A stretch of 41,365 nt of DNA. It comes from Streptococcus sp. (GTDB lineage Bacteria > Bacillota > Bacilli > Lactobacillales > Streptococcaceae). The number at the start of each line of letters is the position of its first letter. The first letter of the stretch is position 1. The notes beneath the pieces are model-generated. The model did no database searches and was not told the origin of the DNA. It worked only from the letters and a program-made list of their open reading frames with translations. Shown here piece after piece: positions 16,302 to 26,390 of this stretch. The stretch covers positions 1-41,365 of the forward strand of contig JAUMZQ010000017.1 in assembly GCA_030528055.1 (NCBI GenBank), given 5' to 3'. Both the position numbers and the translations under genes were made by a program.

Positions 16302-17369
16302 ATGAAACTAAATGTAAATATCCCCAGTCATCCCTATGATATTATTATTGAAAAGGGCAGTTTACCAACTGTTGGAAATTGGTTATCCAATCTCTGGTCA
16401 ACACAGAAAGTTGTTATCATAACAGATAACCGTGTGGCAAGTCTATATGCTGAAACAGTTAAACTCAGTTTAGAGCAAGCAGGATTTGAAACCTTTGTCT
16501 TTGACTTTTTAGAGGGTGAGGCCAGTAAAAATTTACGAACAGTTAACAAAGTTTACGAGTTTTTGGCAAAAATAGGCTTAACACGAAGCGATGGGATTGT
16601 AGCTTTGGGAGGCGGAGTTGTAGGTGATTTAGCAGGTTTCGTTGCTTCTACTTACATGCGCGGTATTCATTTTGTTCAAATCCCAACAAGTCTAACAGCG
16701 CAGGTTGACTCATCCATTGGCGGAAAAACGGGTGTTAATACGCCTTGGGCAAAAAATATGGTCGGAACATTTACTCAACCAGATGGGGTTTTCATTGATT
16801 CAGATGTTTTACAAACATTGGGAGAACGAGAACTCAAAGAAGGGATGGGCGAAGTTATCAAATATGGTCTGATTGAAGACGAAGAACTTTGGCAAGAGCT
16901 TTCAGAGATGAGTGGTGATTCGGCATCTATTTTGAGTCATGCAGAGAGCATTATTTATCATTCTTGTAATGTCAAGAGAAAGGTTGTTGTAGAAGACGAA
17001 TTAGACAATGGTGTTCGTCTATATCTCAACTTTGGTCACACGATTGGTCACGCTATTGAAGCAACTGCTGGTTATGGGCAAGTCATGCATGGAGAAGCTG
17101 TTGCCATAGGTATGGTGCAAATAGCTCGTGTAGCTGAGAGACAAGGGCTGATGCCGGAGGGGATTACAGTTGCTATTGAGCAAATGTGTCAAAAATTTGG
17201 TTTGCCAATCGCATATGAACCTTGGAATGAAGAGGAATTGTATCAAGCCTTAATTCATGATAAAAAAGCAAGAGGCAAAACGATTAAACTAGTGCTAGTT
17301 CCAAGTTTAGGAACTGCTAAAATTCATCAAATTCCATTGGAAGAGATGAAAAATTTCTTGAAAAGATAG
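16302..17369 (+). CDS. aroB: 3-dehydroquinate synthase
   Basis: The 355-residue enzyme makes 3-dehydroquinate from DAHP using NAD and a metal. [19 protein letters not shown] is the NAD/substrate loop. [27 protein letters not shown] and [12 protein letters not shown] provide the metal ligands. An AAGGAGAAG ribosome site precedes the ATG. Confidence 0.96.
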   Translation: MKLNVNIPSHPYDIIIEKGSLPTVGNWLSNLWSTQKVVIITDNRVASLYAETVKLSLEQAGFETFVFDFLEGEASKNLRTVNKVYEFLAKIGLTRSDGIVALGGGVVGDLAGFVASTYMRGIHFVQIPTSLTAQVDSSIGGKTGVNTPWAKNMVGTFTQPDGVFIDSDVLQTLGERELKEGMGEVIKYGLIEDEELWQELSEMSGDSASILSHAESIIYHSCNVKRKVVVEDELDNGVRLYLNFGHTIGHAIEATAGYGQVMHGEAVAIGMVQIARVAERQGLMPEGITVAIEQMCQKFGLPIAYEPWNEEELYQALIHDKKARGKTIKLVLVPSLGTAKIHQIPLEEMKNFLKR

Positions 17370-17397
17370 AAATGGTAAAAAGGAGTAAACATAATCT

Positions 17398-18564
17398 ATG
17401 AGATATTTAACTGCGGGAGAGTCACATGGACCTCGTTTGACAGCTATTATTGAAGGGATTCCTGCTGGTCTTCCTTTAACAGCTGAATACATTAATGCAG
17501 AGTTAAAGCGCCGTCAAGGTGGTTATGGACGTGGAGCCCGTATGAAAATTGAGAGCGATCAAGTAGAGATTACCTCAGGTGTTCGTCATGGTATTACTAT
17601 GGGAGGGCCTATCACTCTAAATGTTACCAATTTAGATCATCAAAAATGGCTAGATATCATGAATGTAGCAGATGTAGAATCTAAAAAGAAAGGTCTACGG
17701 AAGATTACAAAACCTCGTCCCGGACATGCGGATTTAGTTGGTGGTATAAAATATCGTTTTGATGATTTGCGTAATTCTTTGGAGCGCTCATCTGCAAGAG
17801 AAACAACGATGAGAGTTGCCGTAGGAACTGTTGCTAAGCGTTTGTTAGAAGAAGTTGGAGTTGAAGTTGTCAGTCATATCGTGACTTTTGGTGGTATTGA
17901 AGTAGATGTTCCAGAAAATATAACAATTGAAGAAATCAAACAGAAAGTGACTATTTCAGAAGTTTCTATTGTCAATCCAAATCAGGAAGAAGCAATCAAA
18001 ACTTATATTGATCAGATAAAAAAAGATGGCGATACCATTGGTGGTGTCATAGAGACAATTGTCGGTGGTGTACCAGTTGGCTTAGGCTCATTTGTTCAAT
18101 GGGATAAGAAATTAGATGCAAAAATTGCTCAAGGTGTAGTGTCTATTAATGCTTTCAAAGGTGTAGAATTTGGAGTCGGATTTAAGGCAGGTCAACTCAA
18201 AGGTAGCCAAGTGATGGACGAAATTATTTGGTCTAAAGAAGATGGTTATACTCGTCGTTCAAATAATCTAGGTGGTTTTGAAGGTGGTATGACGAATGGT
18301 GAACCTATTGTAGTAAGAGGGGTTATGAAGCCGATTCCAACTCTTTATAAACCATTGATGAGTGTGGATATTGAAACCCATGAGCCTTATAAGGCAACGG
18401 TAGAACGTAGTGATCCAACGGCTCTACCAGCAGCAGGTGTGGTAATGGAGTCAGTTGTAGCTACTGTTGTAGCCACAGAATTGTTAGAAAAATTCTCTTC
18501 AGATAACTTAGAAGAACTAAAAGAAGCAGTTGAACAGCATACAGAGTATACAAAGAATTTCTAA
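17398..18564 (+). CDS. aroC: Chorismate synthase
   Basis: The 388-residue flavin-dependent enzyme converts EPSP to chorismate. Signatures are [12 protein letters not shown] at the start, [11 protein letters not shown], and [14 protein letters not shown] in the middle. The start is 28 bases after aroB with an AAAAGGAG ribosome site. Confidence 0.97.
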   Translation: MRYLTAGESHGPRLTAIIEGIPAGLPLTAEYINAELKRRQGGYGRGARMKIESDQVEITSGVRHGITMGGPITLNVTNLDHQKWLDIMNVADVESKKKGLRKITKPRPGHADLVGGIKYRFDDLRNSLERSSARETTMRVAVGTVAKRLLEEVGVEVVSHIVTFGGIEVDVPENITIEEIKQKVTISEVSIVNPNQEEAIKTYIDQIKKDGDTIGGVIETIVGGVPVGLGSFVQWDKKLDAKIAQGVVSINAFKGVEFGVGFKAGQLKGSQVMDEIIWSKEDGYTRRSNNLGGFEGGMTNGEPIVVRGVMKPIPTLYKPLMSVDIETHEPYKATVERSDPTALPAAGVVMESVVATVVATELLEKFSSDNLEELKEAVEQHTEYTKNF

Positions 18565-18580
18565 TAAGTTAGGAGAGGAA

Positions 18581-19687
18581 ATGGAAAAAAAGGTCATTTA
18601 CATTGCGGGACTAGGTTTGATTGGTGCCTCTCTTGCTTTGACTATTAAACAAAGTCATCCTCACTACGAAGTATTGGGATATAATCGCGGGGAAGAATCA
18701 CGTAAAATTGCCCTTGAAAAGGGATTTGTAGATAGAGCGACAGGTGATTTTAAAGAGTTTGTTTCTTTAGCAGATATTATTATTTTAGCTGTACCGATTA
18801 AACAAACAATCGAATTTATCCATCAACTTGCGACATTAGATTTAAAAGATAATGTGATTATTTCAGATGTTGGTTCAACCAAAGCAGAGATTGTAAAAAC
18901 AGCTGAAGAAGTTTTATCAAATCATCCTATTCGTTTTATTGGAGGACACCCAATGGCTGGTAGTCATAAAACAGGTGCCATCGCAGCAGATGCTCATTTA
19001 TTTGAAAATGCCTATTATATTTTTACACCATCTAGCTTGACCAAAAGTGGGACAATTTCAGAAATGAAAGAACTACTGTCAGGGCTTCATAGTCGCTTTG
19101 TAGAAATAGATCCTATAGAGCATGATAAGGTAACTAGTCAGGTGAGCCATTTCCCACATGTTTTGGCTTCAAGTTTGATGGAACAAGCTGGTTTTTATAG
19201 CCAAGAGCATGGGATGACCCAATCGTTTGCAGCAGGTGGTTTTAGAGATATGACTCGTATTGCTGAGAGTGAACCGGGAATGTGGACATCTATTTTGATG
19301 ACTAATCCAGCTCCAATATTGGAGAGAATAGAAGATTTTAAATCTCGTTTGACTCGAATTGCCCTAGCCATCCAGTCTAAGAATGAAAGTGAAATTTGGG
19401 ATTTCTTTAACTCTGGAAGGCAAATTAGAAAGAAAATGGAAATTCATAAAAGAGCAGGTGTTGATAGCTTCTATGATATTTTTATCAATGTACCAGATGA
19501 AGAAGATGCTGTCCTCAATATTCTTGAACTGTTACGAGGGATTTCGGTAGTCAACATTCGTATCAATGAAGAAAATCGCGAAGACATCAATGGAATTTTA
19601 CAAATTACCTTTAAAAATCGTGAAGATTTGGAAAAATCTGCTAAAATAGTAAGAGAACATACTAGCTATGAAGTTTTTCTGGACTAG
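18581..19687 (+). CDS. tyrA: Prephenate dehydrogenase
   Basis: The 368-residue protein oxidises prephenate to 4-hydroxyphenylpyruvate for tyrosine. It has an N-terminal NAD loop, GLGLIGASLAL, the catalytic-region GGHPMAGSHKTG and, after about residue 290, an ACT-like domain that probably senses tyrosine. The start at 18581 is chosen because AGGAGAGG lies directly upstream and the NAD strand then begins at residue 4. A longer in-frame version would overlap aroC. Confidence 0.94.
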   Translation: MEKKVIYIAGLGLIGASLALTIKQSHPHYEVLGYNRGEESRKIALEKGFVDRATGDFKEFVSLADIIILAVPIKQTIEFIHQLATLDLKDNVIISDVGSTKAEIVKTAEEVLSNHPIRFIGGHPMAGSHKTGAIAADAHLFENAYYIFTPSSLTKSGTISEMKELLSGLHSRFVEIDPIEHDKVTSQVSHFPHVLASSLMEQAGFYSQEHGMTQSFAAGGFRDMTRIAESEPGMWTSILMTNPAPILERIEDFKSRLTRIALAIQSKNESEIWDFFNSGRQIRKKMEIHKRAGVDSFYDIFINVPDEEDAVLNILELLRGISVVNIRINEENREDINGILQITFKNREDLEKSAKIVREHTSYEVFLD

Positions 19688-19713
19688 TATGAAAATAGAA
19701 ATGGAGAAATTAA

Positions 19714-20055
19714 ATGAGCAATATATATGATTTAGCGAATGAATTAAGTCGTAGCCTACGTGAACTTCCAGAATATAAAGCAGTCTCTGAAAGTAAAAAA
19801 GCAGTAGATGCAGATAGTGAAGCTAAGGCAGTTTTAAATGACTACTTGGTCTTCCAGCAAGAGTTGCAATCCATGGCTCAAACAGGTCAAATGCCTACCC
19901 AAGAAATGCAAGATAAAATGACTTCATTTGGTGAAAAAATCCAAGCCAACGAGGCATTGTCAGCTTTCTTTAATAAACAACAGCAACTTTCTATTTATTT
20001 AGCAGATATTGAACGCATTATTTTTGAACCTGTTCAAGAATTGCTGAAAGATTAA
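19714..20055 (+). CDS. YlbF/YmcA (UPF0342) family protein
   Basis: The 113-residue protein is all helical, with the YlbF-family pattern: [22 protein letters not shown] at the start and later a Gln/Met-rich helix and [15 protein letters not shown]. Relatives in Bacillus (YlbF, YmcA) form a complex affecting RNase Y and competence. A role in streptococci is not established. In pneumococcus its homologue sits in the same place after tyrA, but is followed there by aroA-aroK-pheA, which are absent here. Confidence 0.85.
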   Translation: MSNIYDLANELSRSLRELPEYKAVSESKKAVDADSEAKAVLNDYLVFQQELQSMAQTGQMPTQEMQDKMTSFGEKIQANEALSAFFNKQQQLSIYLADIERIIFEPVQELLKD

Positions 20056-20069
20056 AAATAGATAACGAT

Positions 20070-20162
20070 GTGACTCTAGAGTATTTGAAGTGGAAAAATC
20101 TGCTTCTATATGATGGAGTCTTTTTCTATCGAGTTGATAGCAAAGGTAATTGTATTACTTAA
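20070..20162 (+). other. Possible 30-codon open frame in the ylbF-rmlA gap
   Basis: Between ylbF (ends 20055) and the rmlA promoter (20283) lies about 230 bases without a convincing gene. A GTG-started frame of 30 codons (peptide with EYLKWKNLLLYDGVFFYRVD) has protein-like composition but no ribosome site. It may be a remnant of a lost gene or chance. The rest of the gap is AT-rich with nothing recognisable. Confidence 0.25.
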
Positions 20163-20282
20163 GGAAATGGCATTCAAATATTAAAAAAATCAATAAATAA
20201 ATTTTTTTGATTTTAAATAATAATTTAAGACAGGTTTATAATAGAGAAATCTATTTATTATAGTTTGACATTAGTAGAATGA

Positions 20283-20311
20283 GTGACATACGCTTTCAAA
20301 AATGGTAAAAT
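20283..20311 (+). promoter_or_regulatory. Promoter of rmlA-rmlC-rmlB
   Basis: GTGACA (20283-20288), a 17-bp spacer and TAAAAT (20306-20311) preceded by TGG. The predicted leader is about 25 nt, with AGAGAGGAAA as ribosome site. Confidence 0.75.
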
Positions 20312-20342
20312 AAGGAAAATAGAATAAGAGAGGAAACTCATT

Positions 20343-21212
20343 ATGAAAGGAATAATCCTTGCGGGTGGTTCAGGAACTCGCTTATACCCTCTAACAAGAG
20401 CAGCATCAAAACAATTAATGCCGATATACGATAAACCAATGATTTATTATCCGTTATCAACATTGATGTTAGCGGGGATTAAAGATATTTTGATTATCTC
20501 TACGCCTACCGATTTACCACGCTTTAAAGATTTGCTAGGTGACGGTTCTGAATTTGGTATTTCACTATCTTATGCTGAACAACCAAGTCCAGATGGACTA
20601 GCTCAAGCTTTCATTATCGGTGAAGACTTTATTGGTCAAGACAGTGTTGCTCTTATCTTAGGAGACAACATTTATCATGGAAATGGTTTGACCAAGATGC
20701 TTCAACGTGCGGAAAGTAAGAAAACGGGAGCAACTGTTTTTGGTTACCAAGTAAAAGATCCCGAACGCTTCGGTGTTGTTGAATTTGACAAAGATATGAA
20801 TGCCATTTCTATTGAAGAAAAACCAGAGCAACCAAAATCAAATTTTGCGCTTACAGGATTATATTTCTATGATAATGATGTTGTTGAAATTGCCAAAAAC
20901 ATTAAACCAAGCCCTCGTGGTGAGTTAGAAATAACAGATGTAAATAAAGCCTATTTAGAACGCGGTGATTTGTCTGTGGAGCTCATGGGACGTGGCTTTG
21001 CTTGGTTGGATACTGGAACTCACGAAAGCTTACTAGAAGCATCACAGTATATTGAAACGGTTCAACGACTACAAAATGTTCAAGTTGCAAATCTTGAAGA
21101 AATTGCTTATCGTATGGGTTATATTACAAAAGAGCAAGTTGCAAAATTGGCTCAACCCCTTAAGAAAAATGAGTATGGACAATACTTATTACGATTGATT
21201 GGAGAAGCATAA
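20343..21212 (+). CDS. rmlA: Glucose-1-phosphate thymidylyltransferase
   Basis: The 289-residue enzyme makes dTDP-glucose from glucose-1-phosphate and dTTP, the first step to dTDP-L-rhamnose. The N-terminal [20 protein letters not shown] loop, LGDNIYHG and FGVVEFD...EEKPEQPKS are characteristic. Length equals the usual RmlA. Its last base overlaps the rmlC ATG. Confidence 0.97.
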   Translation: MKGIILAGGSGTRLYPLTRAASKQLMPIYDKPMIYYPLSTLMLAGIKDILIISTPTDLPRFKDLLGDGSEFGISLSYAEQPSPDGLAQAFIIGEDFIGQDSVALILGDNIYHGNGLTKMLQRAESKKTGATVFGYQVKDPERFGVVEFDKDMNAISIEEKPEQPKSNFALTGLYFYDNDVVEIAKNIKPSPRGELEITDVNKAYLERGDLSVELMGRGFAWLDTGTHESLLEASQYIETVQRLQNVQVANLEEIAYRMGYITKEQVAKLAQPLKKNEYGQYLLRLIGEA

Positions 21213-21805
21213 TGACGGATAATTTTTTTGAAAAACCTTTAGCAGCTCGCGAAATTGAAGGAATACCGGGTTTACTAGAATTTGACATACCTGTCAGAGG
21301 AGATAATCGCGGTTGGTTTAAAGAAAATTTTCAAAAAGAAAAAATGCTTCCTTTAGGTTTTCCAGAATCTTTCTTTAATGAAGGAAAATTACAGAACAAT
21401 ATCAGTTTTTCTCGTAAAAATGTTCTTCGAGGATTGCATGCAGAGCCATGGGACAAGTATATTTCTATTGCTGATGGTGGGCGTGTACTAGGAGCGTGGG
21501 TTGACCTTCGTGAAGGTGATACCTTTGGAAATGTTTACCAAACCGTTATTGATGCTAGTAAAGGAATTTTTGTTCCACGTGGCGTTGCAAATGGCTTTCA
21601 AGTTTTATCAGACTATGTTTCCTATACCTATTTGGTGAATGATTATTGGGCTTTGGAATTAAAACCAAAATATGCTTTTGTAAACTATGCAGATCCAAGT
21701 TTAGGAATCAAGTGGGAAAATCTTGATGAAGCAGAGGTATCTGAAGCTGATAAAAATCATCCTTACTTTAAGGATGTCAAACCTTTAAAAAAAGAAGATT
21801 TATAA
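21212..21805 (+). CDS. rmlC: dTDP-4-dehydrorhamnose 3,5-epimerase
   Basis: The 197-residue cupin has the RmlC pattern, with RGDNRGWFKENF near the N-terminus, QNNISFSRKNVLRGLHAEP with the catalytic His, and FVPRGVANGFQVLSD. It epimerises the 4-keto sugar at C3 and C5. It is the slightly longer Gram-positive type. A 50-base gap leads to rmlB. Confidence 0.95.
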   Translation: MTDNFFEKPLAAREIEGIPGLLEFDIPVRGDNRGWFKENFQKEKMLPLGFPESFFNEGKLQNNISFSRKNVLRGLHAEPWDKYISIADGGRVLGAWVDLREGDTFGNVYQTVIDASKGIFVPRGVANGFQVLSDYVSYTYLVNDYWALELKPKYAFVNYADPSLGIKWENLDEAEVSEADKNHPYFKDVKPLKKEDL

Positions 21806-21813
21806 GATAGTAA

Positions 21814-22902
<1,089 letters not shown>

Positions 22903-22913
22903 AAATTCTCTAT

Positions 22914-22958
22914 ACACTTTCTAAGTTCAACATATTTGCTAACTTAGAAGGTGTTTTT
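22914..22958 (+). terminator. Terminator of the rml operon
   Basis: ACACTTTCTAAGTT and AACTTAGAAGGTGT pair (one G-T) around a 13-nt loop, followed by TTTTT. Confidence 0.85.
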
Positions 22959-22990
22959 ATACATAAAAATTACGATAGAAAAGGGTATGA

Positions 22991-23401
22991 ATGATTAAAC
23001 AAATTGTAAAAGATACTTTCTTTTTGCAACAAAAATCTGTAGAAGCAACAAAAGAAGATATTTACATTGGGCAGGATTTATTAGACACATTGTTAGTCCA
23101 TAAAGAACAATGTGTCGGTTTAGCAGCCAATATGATTGGTTATCACAAGCGTATTATCGTTATTCAGACTGATTTTTTTCCTTTAGTGATGTTTAATCCT
23201 ATTCTTACTTCTTTTGAAACAGAGTATATGACAGAAGAGGGCTGTTTATCCCTTACGGGAGCAAGAAAAACAAAGCGTTACAAAAAAATAAGTCTCACTT
23301 TTCGAGATAAACATTGGAAGAAGCAGAACATTGTTTTGACAGACTTTGTAGCTCAAATTTGCCAACATGAATTAGATCATCTGGAAGGTATTCTTATTTA
23401 G
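22991..23401 (+). CDS. Peptide deformylase-like protein (short paralogue)
   Basis: The 136-residue protein is a short deformylase. The metal ligands are in EEGCLSL (Cys85) and QHELDH (His126, Glu127, His130). Motif I, normally GxGLAAxQ, reads VGLAANM, so the conserved Gln that positions the formyl group is Met48 here. Pneumococcus has a similar 136-residue protein beside its full-length essential deformylase and, as I recall, the short one is not functional. This protein may therefore be inactive or act on something else. It stands alone after the rml terminator. Confidence 0.85.
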   Translation: MIKQIVKDTFFLQQKSVEATKEDIYIGQDLLDTLLVHKEQCVGLAANMIGYHKRIIVIQTDFFPLVMFNPILTSFETEYMTEEGCLSLTGARKTKRYKKISLTFRDKHWKKQNIVLTDFVAQICQHELDHLEGILI

Positions 23402-23439
23402 TAGTATCTACTAATCTATTAATTATAAAGGAGAACAAT

Positions 23440-24099
23440 TTGGACCTGGATAAACTGCTCCAAGAACCACTTGTGTTAGACTACCAATCACAAATATTAC
23501 GCATTAGTCAAGAAGCTTTGTGGGATAAATATAAGCAACTAAACACTAGTGCCGTTCCAAATAGTATTCTTTTTGTAGGAGATTCTATTACGGAATTTTT
23601 CCCAGTTCATGAGCTAATCCATGCAGATTGTCCAATTTACAATAGAGGTGTGCGTGGTTTAACCAGTTTACAATTACTTGATCATATACATCAGCAGATA
23701 ATTAATCTGAAACCTAGAGCAATATTTTTACTGATAGGAATTAATGATCTTAAATCAAGAAAATCGGAAGAAATTTTTGAAACATTGACTACTATTATCA
23801 GACAAATTAAGTCTGAACTCCCTCATTCAGAGATTTATCTTCTATCAGTTTTGCCAATGAATGAATCAAGTCAATTCCCCAGAATTTTAACTCATCGTAA
23901 TAATCAATCCATTTTGCAATTAAATGCTCTATTGAAAAATATAGATAAGGTAGAGTGGGTGGATTTGCATGAGCAATTTTGCGATGAGAGTGGACAGCTA
24001 GCACTAGATTATACGGTTGATGGCATTCATTTAAGTGTTAAAGCTTATCGTGTTTTAGCAGAAAAACTTCAGAATTCGATTGATACGATAATTTTTTAA
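23440..24099 (+). CDS. SGNH/GDSL-family hydrolase
   Basis: The 219-residue protein has all SGNH blocks: FVGDSITEF with nucleophile Ser49, the Gly of GVRGLTS (about 70-76), GINDL with Asn102, and VDGIHLS with Asp194 and His197. It lacks a signal peptide, so it is a cytoplasmic esterase or acylhydrolase of the PAF-acetylhydrolase-like type with unknown substrate. Translation starts at TTG (23440), supported by AAAGGAG at 23427-23433 and the absence of any nearby ATG. Confidence 0.87.
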   Translation: MDLDKLLQEPLVLDYQSQILRISQEALWDKYKQLNTSAVPNSILFVGDSITEFFPVHELIHADCPIYNRGVRGLTSLQLLDHIHQQIINLKPRAIFLLIGINDLKSRKSEEIFETLTTIIRQIKSELPHSEIYLLSVLPMNESSQFPRILTHRNNQSILQLNALLKNIDKVEWVDLHEQFCDESGQLALDYTVDGIHLSVKAYRVLAEKLQNSIDTIIF

Positions 24100-24221
24100 T
24101 ACTTAAATATGGTTATTTTAGAATCGATTTTAACTTTATCAGTTATCTTCATCATTCTGTTATCTTTTTAATAATTTTGTTATAGAAATTATACTAAAAA
24201 TAGTGTAGAATAGGATAGTTC

Positions 24222-24245
24222 CATTCTGACAGCCATTTCAGAATG
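24222..24245. repeat. 8-bp inverted repeat upstream of ypmS
   Basis: CATTCTGA and TCAGAATG flank an 8-nt loop and end 24 bases before the ypmS ATG. It could be an operator or an mRNA leader hairpin; no T run follows. Confidence 0.4.
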
Positions 24246-24269
24246 AGTTATTTCATTAGAGGAAGAAAT

Positions 24270-24869
24270 ATGATAAAAATAATAAGAAGAATCATACTCG
24301 TTGCCCTTCTAGCGTTTTTGGGAGCATTGATTGTTCTAGTTCCTTCATCGGTAAACAAAAGCGAGCAATTAAAAAATGTTGAGGGAACTACTTCTTGGAC
24401 AAGTGTCATCGAGCCCGCTCTTAGCAATGCTAATCTTACGAGCAAAGGGTTGAGTACGGAAGTTACTTTAAACAATGTCCAATTAAACCAAATTTTAAAG
24501 TCTTCTTTAACGGATACTAGTAATCAAAAACTTTTAGATAATGCCTACAGTATTAGCAACGATAAACTTCGTGTACAATCTCCAGTCAAAATTGGCTTTA
24601 TTGATAGTAAGATTGATTTAGATTTTGATGTTACAGCACAAGATAATATTTTATATGCGGAAATTTCTAGCGCAAAGATAGGAAAGTTCCCAATACCAAA
24701 ATCTATCGTTAAAAATATTTTAAAGGAACAATTGAAACAAGATGATTCAATTACAGTTGAGGGTGATAAATTGTTGTTCACACTTCCTCAATCACAGTTT
24801 ACGATTGACAAAGTAAACATTGAAAATGAAAATGTCAAAGTTCAATTTCAAATGAGCCTTAATTTTTAA
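24270..24869 (+). CDS. YpmS family protein (DUF2140)
   Basis: The 199-residue protein has an N-terminal membrane anchor (about 5-25, IIRRIILVALLAFLGALIVL). An extracytoplasmic region follows with the YpmS-type pattern of VTLNNVQLNQILKSSL, LRVQSPVKIGFIDSKIDLDFDV and IPKSIVKNILKEQL. The function is unknown. The start at 24270 is preferred to an ATG 27 bases earlier because AGAGGAAG lies just upstream and the first residues (MIKIIRR) then lead into the membrane segment. It ends in a strong terminator. Confidence 0.8.
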   Translation: MIKIIRRIILVALLAFLGALIVLVPSSVNKSEQLKNVEGTTSWTSVIEPALSNANLTSKGLSTEVTLNNVQLNQILKSSLTDTSNQKLLDNAYSISNDKLRVQSPVKIGFIDSKIDLDFDVTAQDNILYAEISSAKIGKFPIPKSIVKNILKEQLKQDDSITVEGDKLLFTLPQSQFTIDKVNIENENVKVQFQMSLNF

Positions 24870-24872
24870 ACC

Positions 24873-24920
24873 ATAAAACCCTATAACAGAAACTTTATTG
24901 CTCTGCTATAGGGTTTTATT
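24873..24920 (+). terminator. Terminator after ypmS
   Basis: ATAAAACCCTATA-a-CAG pairs with CTG-c-TATAGGGTTTTAT around a 13-nt loop. Confidence 0.85.
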
Positions 24921-25008
24921 GTTCATTAAAATATACGATATAGAAGGAAAATGAAGAAGCTATTATTATTTCTAAATTAGGTAAAGAAACGTTGAAATAG
25001 CTTCGTTA

Positions 25009-25017
25009 TGATATAAT
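25009..25017 (+). promoter_or_regulatory. cutC promoter, extended -10
   Basis: TGATATAAT at 25009-25017; TTGAAA at 24992-24997 is too close (14 bp) to be an ideal -35. The leader to the ATG is about 25 nt and contains AGAGGGAGA. Confidence 0.6.
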
Positions 25018-25049
25018 AAAGTAAGAAAAATAGCAGAGGGAGAATACAA

Positions 25050-25682
25050 ATGTTATACGAATTTTGTGCAGAAAATATCACGGATATAGAAAAAGCGATG
25101 CAATTTGGTGCTAGGAGAATTGAATTGTGTGACAATTTGGCAGTTGGAGGCACAACACCAAGTTATGGAGTGATTAAAGAAGCTGTGAAACTAGCCACTT
25201 CTCATCAAACTAGTATTATGACGATGATTAGACCAAGAGGTGGTGATTTTGTTTATTCAGATTTGGAATTGAAGATCATGAAAACAGACATCGAAATAGC
25301 TCGTTTAGCGGGAAGTCAAGGAGTTGTTTTTGGTTGCTTAACAGCTACCAATGAAATAGATCGTTCTAAGATGTTATCACTATTGAAAGAATCAGAGGGG
25401 CTGGAAGTTGTTTTTCATATGGCCTTTGATGCTATTTCTATTGAAAAGCAGTTTGAAGAGATGGATTGGTTGATTCAGCAAGGAGTAAAACGAATTTTAA
25501 CGCATGGTGGAGTGGCTACAAAGCCAATTCAGTGCCATTTAAACCACTTAAATCGATTAATAGAGCATGCGAAACAAAGAATCGAGATTTTACCGGGAGG
25601 CGGTATTAACTTACAAAATCGAGATGAAATTGCAAGTAAACTTGGAGTAAATCAAATGCACGGCACAAAGATTGTATTTTAG
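25050..25682 (+). CDS. cutC: CutC family protein
   Basis: The 210-residue TIM-barrel protein has the CutC hallmarks ENITDIEKAMQFGARRIELCDNLAVGGTTPS (residues 8-38 in outline), MIRPRGGDFVYS, HMAFDA and LPGGGIN. The family was named for copper homeostasis, but its biochemical activity is not settled. It is the first gene of a probable two-gene unit, 15 bases before the MmcQ/YjbR gene. Confidence 0.9.
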   Translation: MLYEFCAENITDIEKAMQFGARRIELCDNLAVGGTTPSYGVIKEAVKLATSHQTSIMTMIRPRGGDFVYSDLELKIMKTDIEIARLAGSQGVVFGCLTATNEIDRSKMLSLLKESEGLEVVFHMAFDAISIEKQFEEMDWLIQQGVKRILTHGGVATKPIQCHLNHLNRLIEHAKQRIEILPGGGINLQNRDEIASKLGVNQMHGTKIVF

Positions 25683-25697
25683 AAAGAGGCATTTTGA

Positions 25698-26390
25698 ATG
25701 TTTGATTTGTTTGAAAAATATCAACTAAACCACGAAAAACTCTTATCGTATGGTTTTAGACTTAAAAAGAACAATTATTTATATTCTAAAAAAATTATGG
25801 AAGATAATTTTCGTTTGGATATTAGTATAGATCAAGAAAAGGTCCATTTTCAAGTTTTTGATATTGAAACAGGGGATGAATATTTACAAGTCAAAATGGA
25901 AAATGTCACAGGAAATTTTGTTGGTGGCATGAGGGAAGTTTGCCAAGAGATACTTCTTGATATTCGCCACCATTGCTTTGATGAGATTGGTTTTTTATAT
26001 GAACAGACTAGTCGTTTGAGAGATTATATTGCCGAAAAATACCAAGGAGAAATTGAGTATTTATGGGAAAAATCTTCTAGAAAAAGTACAACACATGCGG
26101 GAGTATTTCGTCATCAAGATACTAAAAAATGGTATGGTGTCTTTATGACGACAGATTGGTCCAAGTTTGATAAAAATCGTCAAGGAAGCATTGAAGTTAT
26201 CAATGTTAAAAATAACCAAGTGGTAGATTTGGTAAAAAAATCAACGATTTATCCCGCTTTTCACATGAATAAAAAATACTGGTTAAGTTTGCCACTAGAC
26301 GATAGTCTGTCTAATCAAGAGTTATTTTCTTTATTGGATGAGAGTTTTCGTTTGACAAGTAAGAAAAATAACAAGAAGAAAACTAAGTAG
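25698..26390 (+). CDS. MmcQ/YjbR family protein
   Basis: The 230-residue protein has a C-terminal domain (about 112-225) of the MmcQ/YjbR type with a CyaY-like fold. It includes GVFRHQDTKKWYGVFMTTDW, EVINVKN and FHMNKKYWLSLPLDDSLSNQEL. Residues 1-100 form an additional alpha/beta domain seen in streptococcal members. The family is often labelled DNA-binding, but direct evidence is thin. It ends convergently with pdxR, overlapping its stop by 8 bases. Confidence 0.75.
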   Translation: MFDLFEKYQLNHEKLLSYGFRLKKNNYLYSKKIMEDNFRLDISIDQEKVHFQVFDIETGDEYLQVKMENVTGNFVGGMREVCQEILLDIRHHCFDEIGFLYEQTSRLRDYIAEKYQGEIEYLWEKSSRKSTTHAGVFRHQDTKKWYGVFMTTDWSKFDKNRQGSIEVINVKNNQVVDLVKKSTIYPAFHMNKKYWLSLPLDDSLSNQELFSLLDESFRLTSKKNNKKKTK

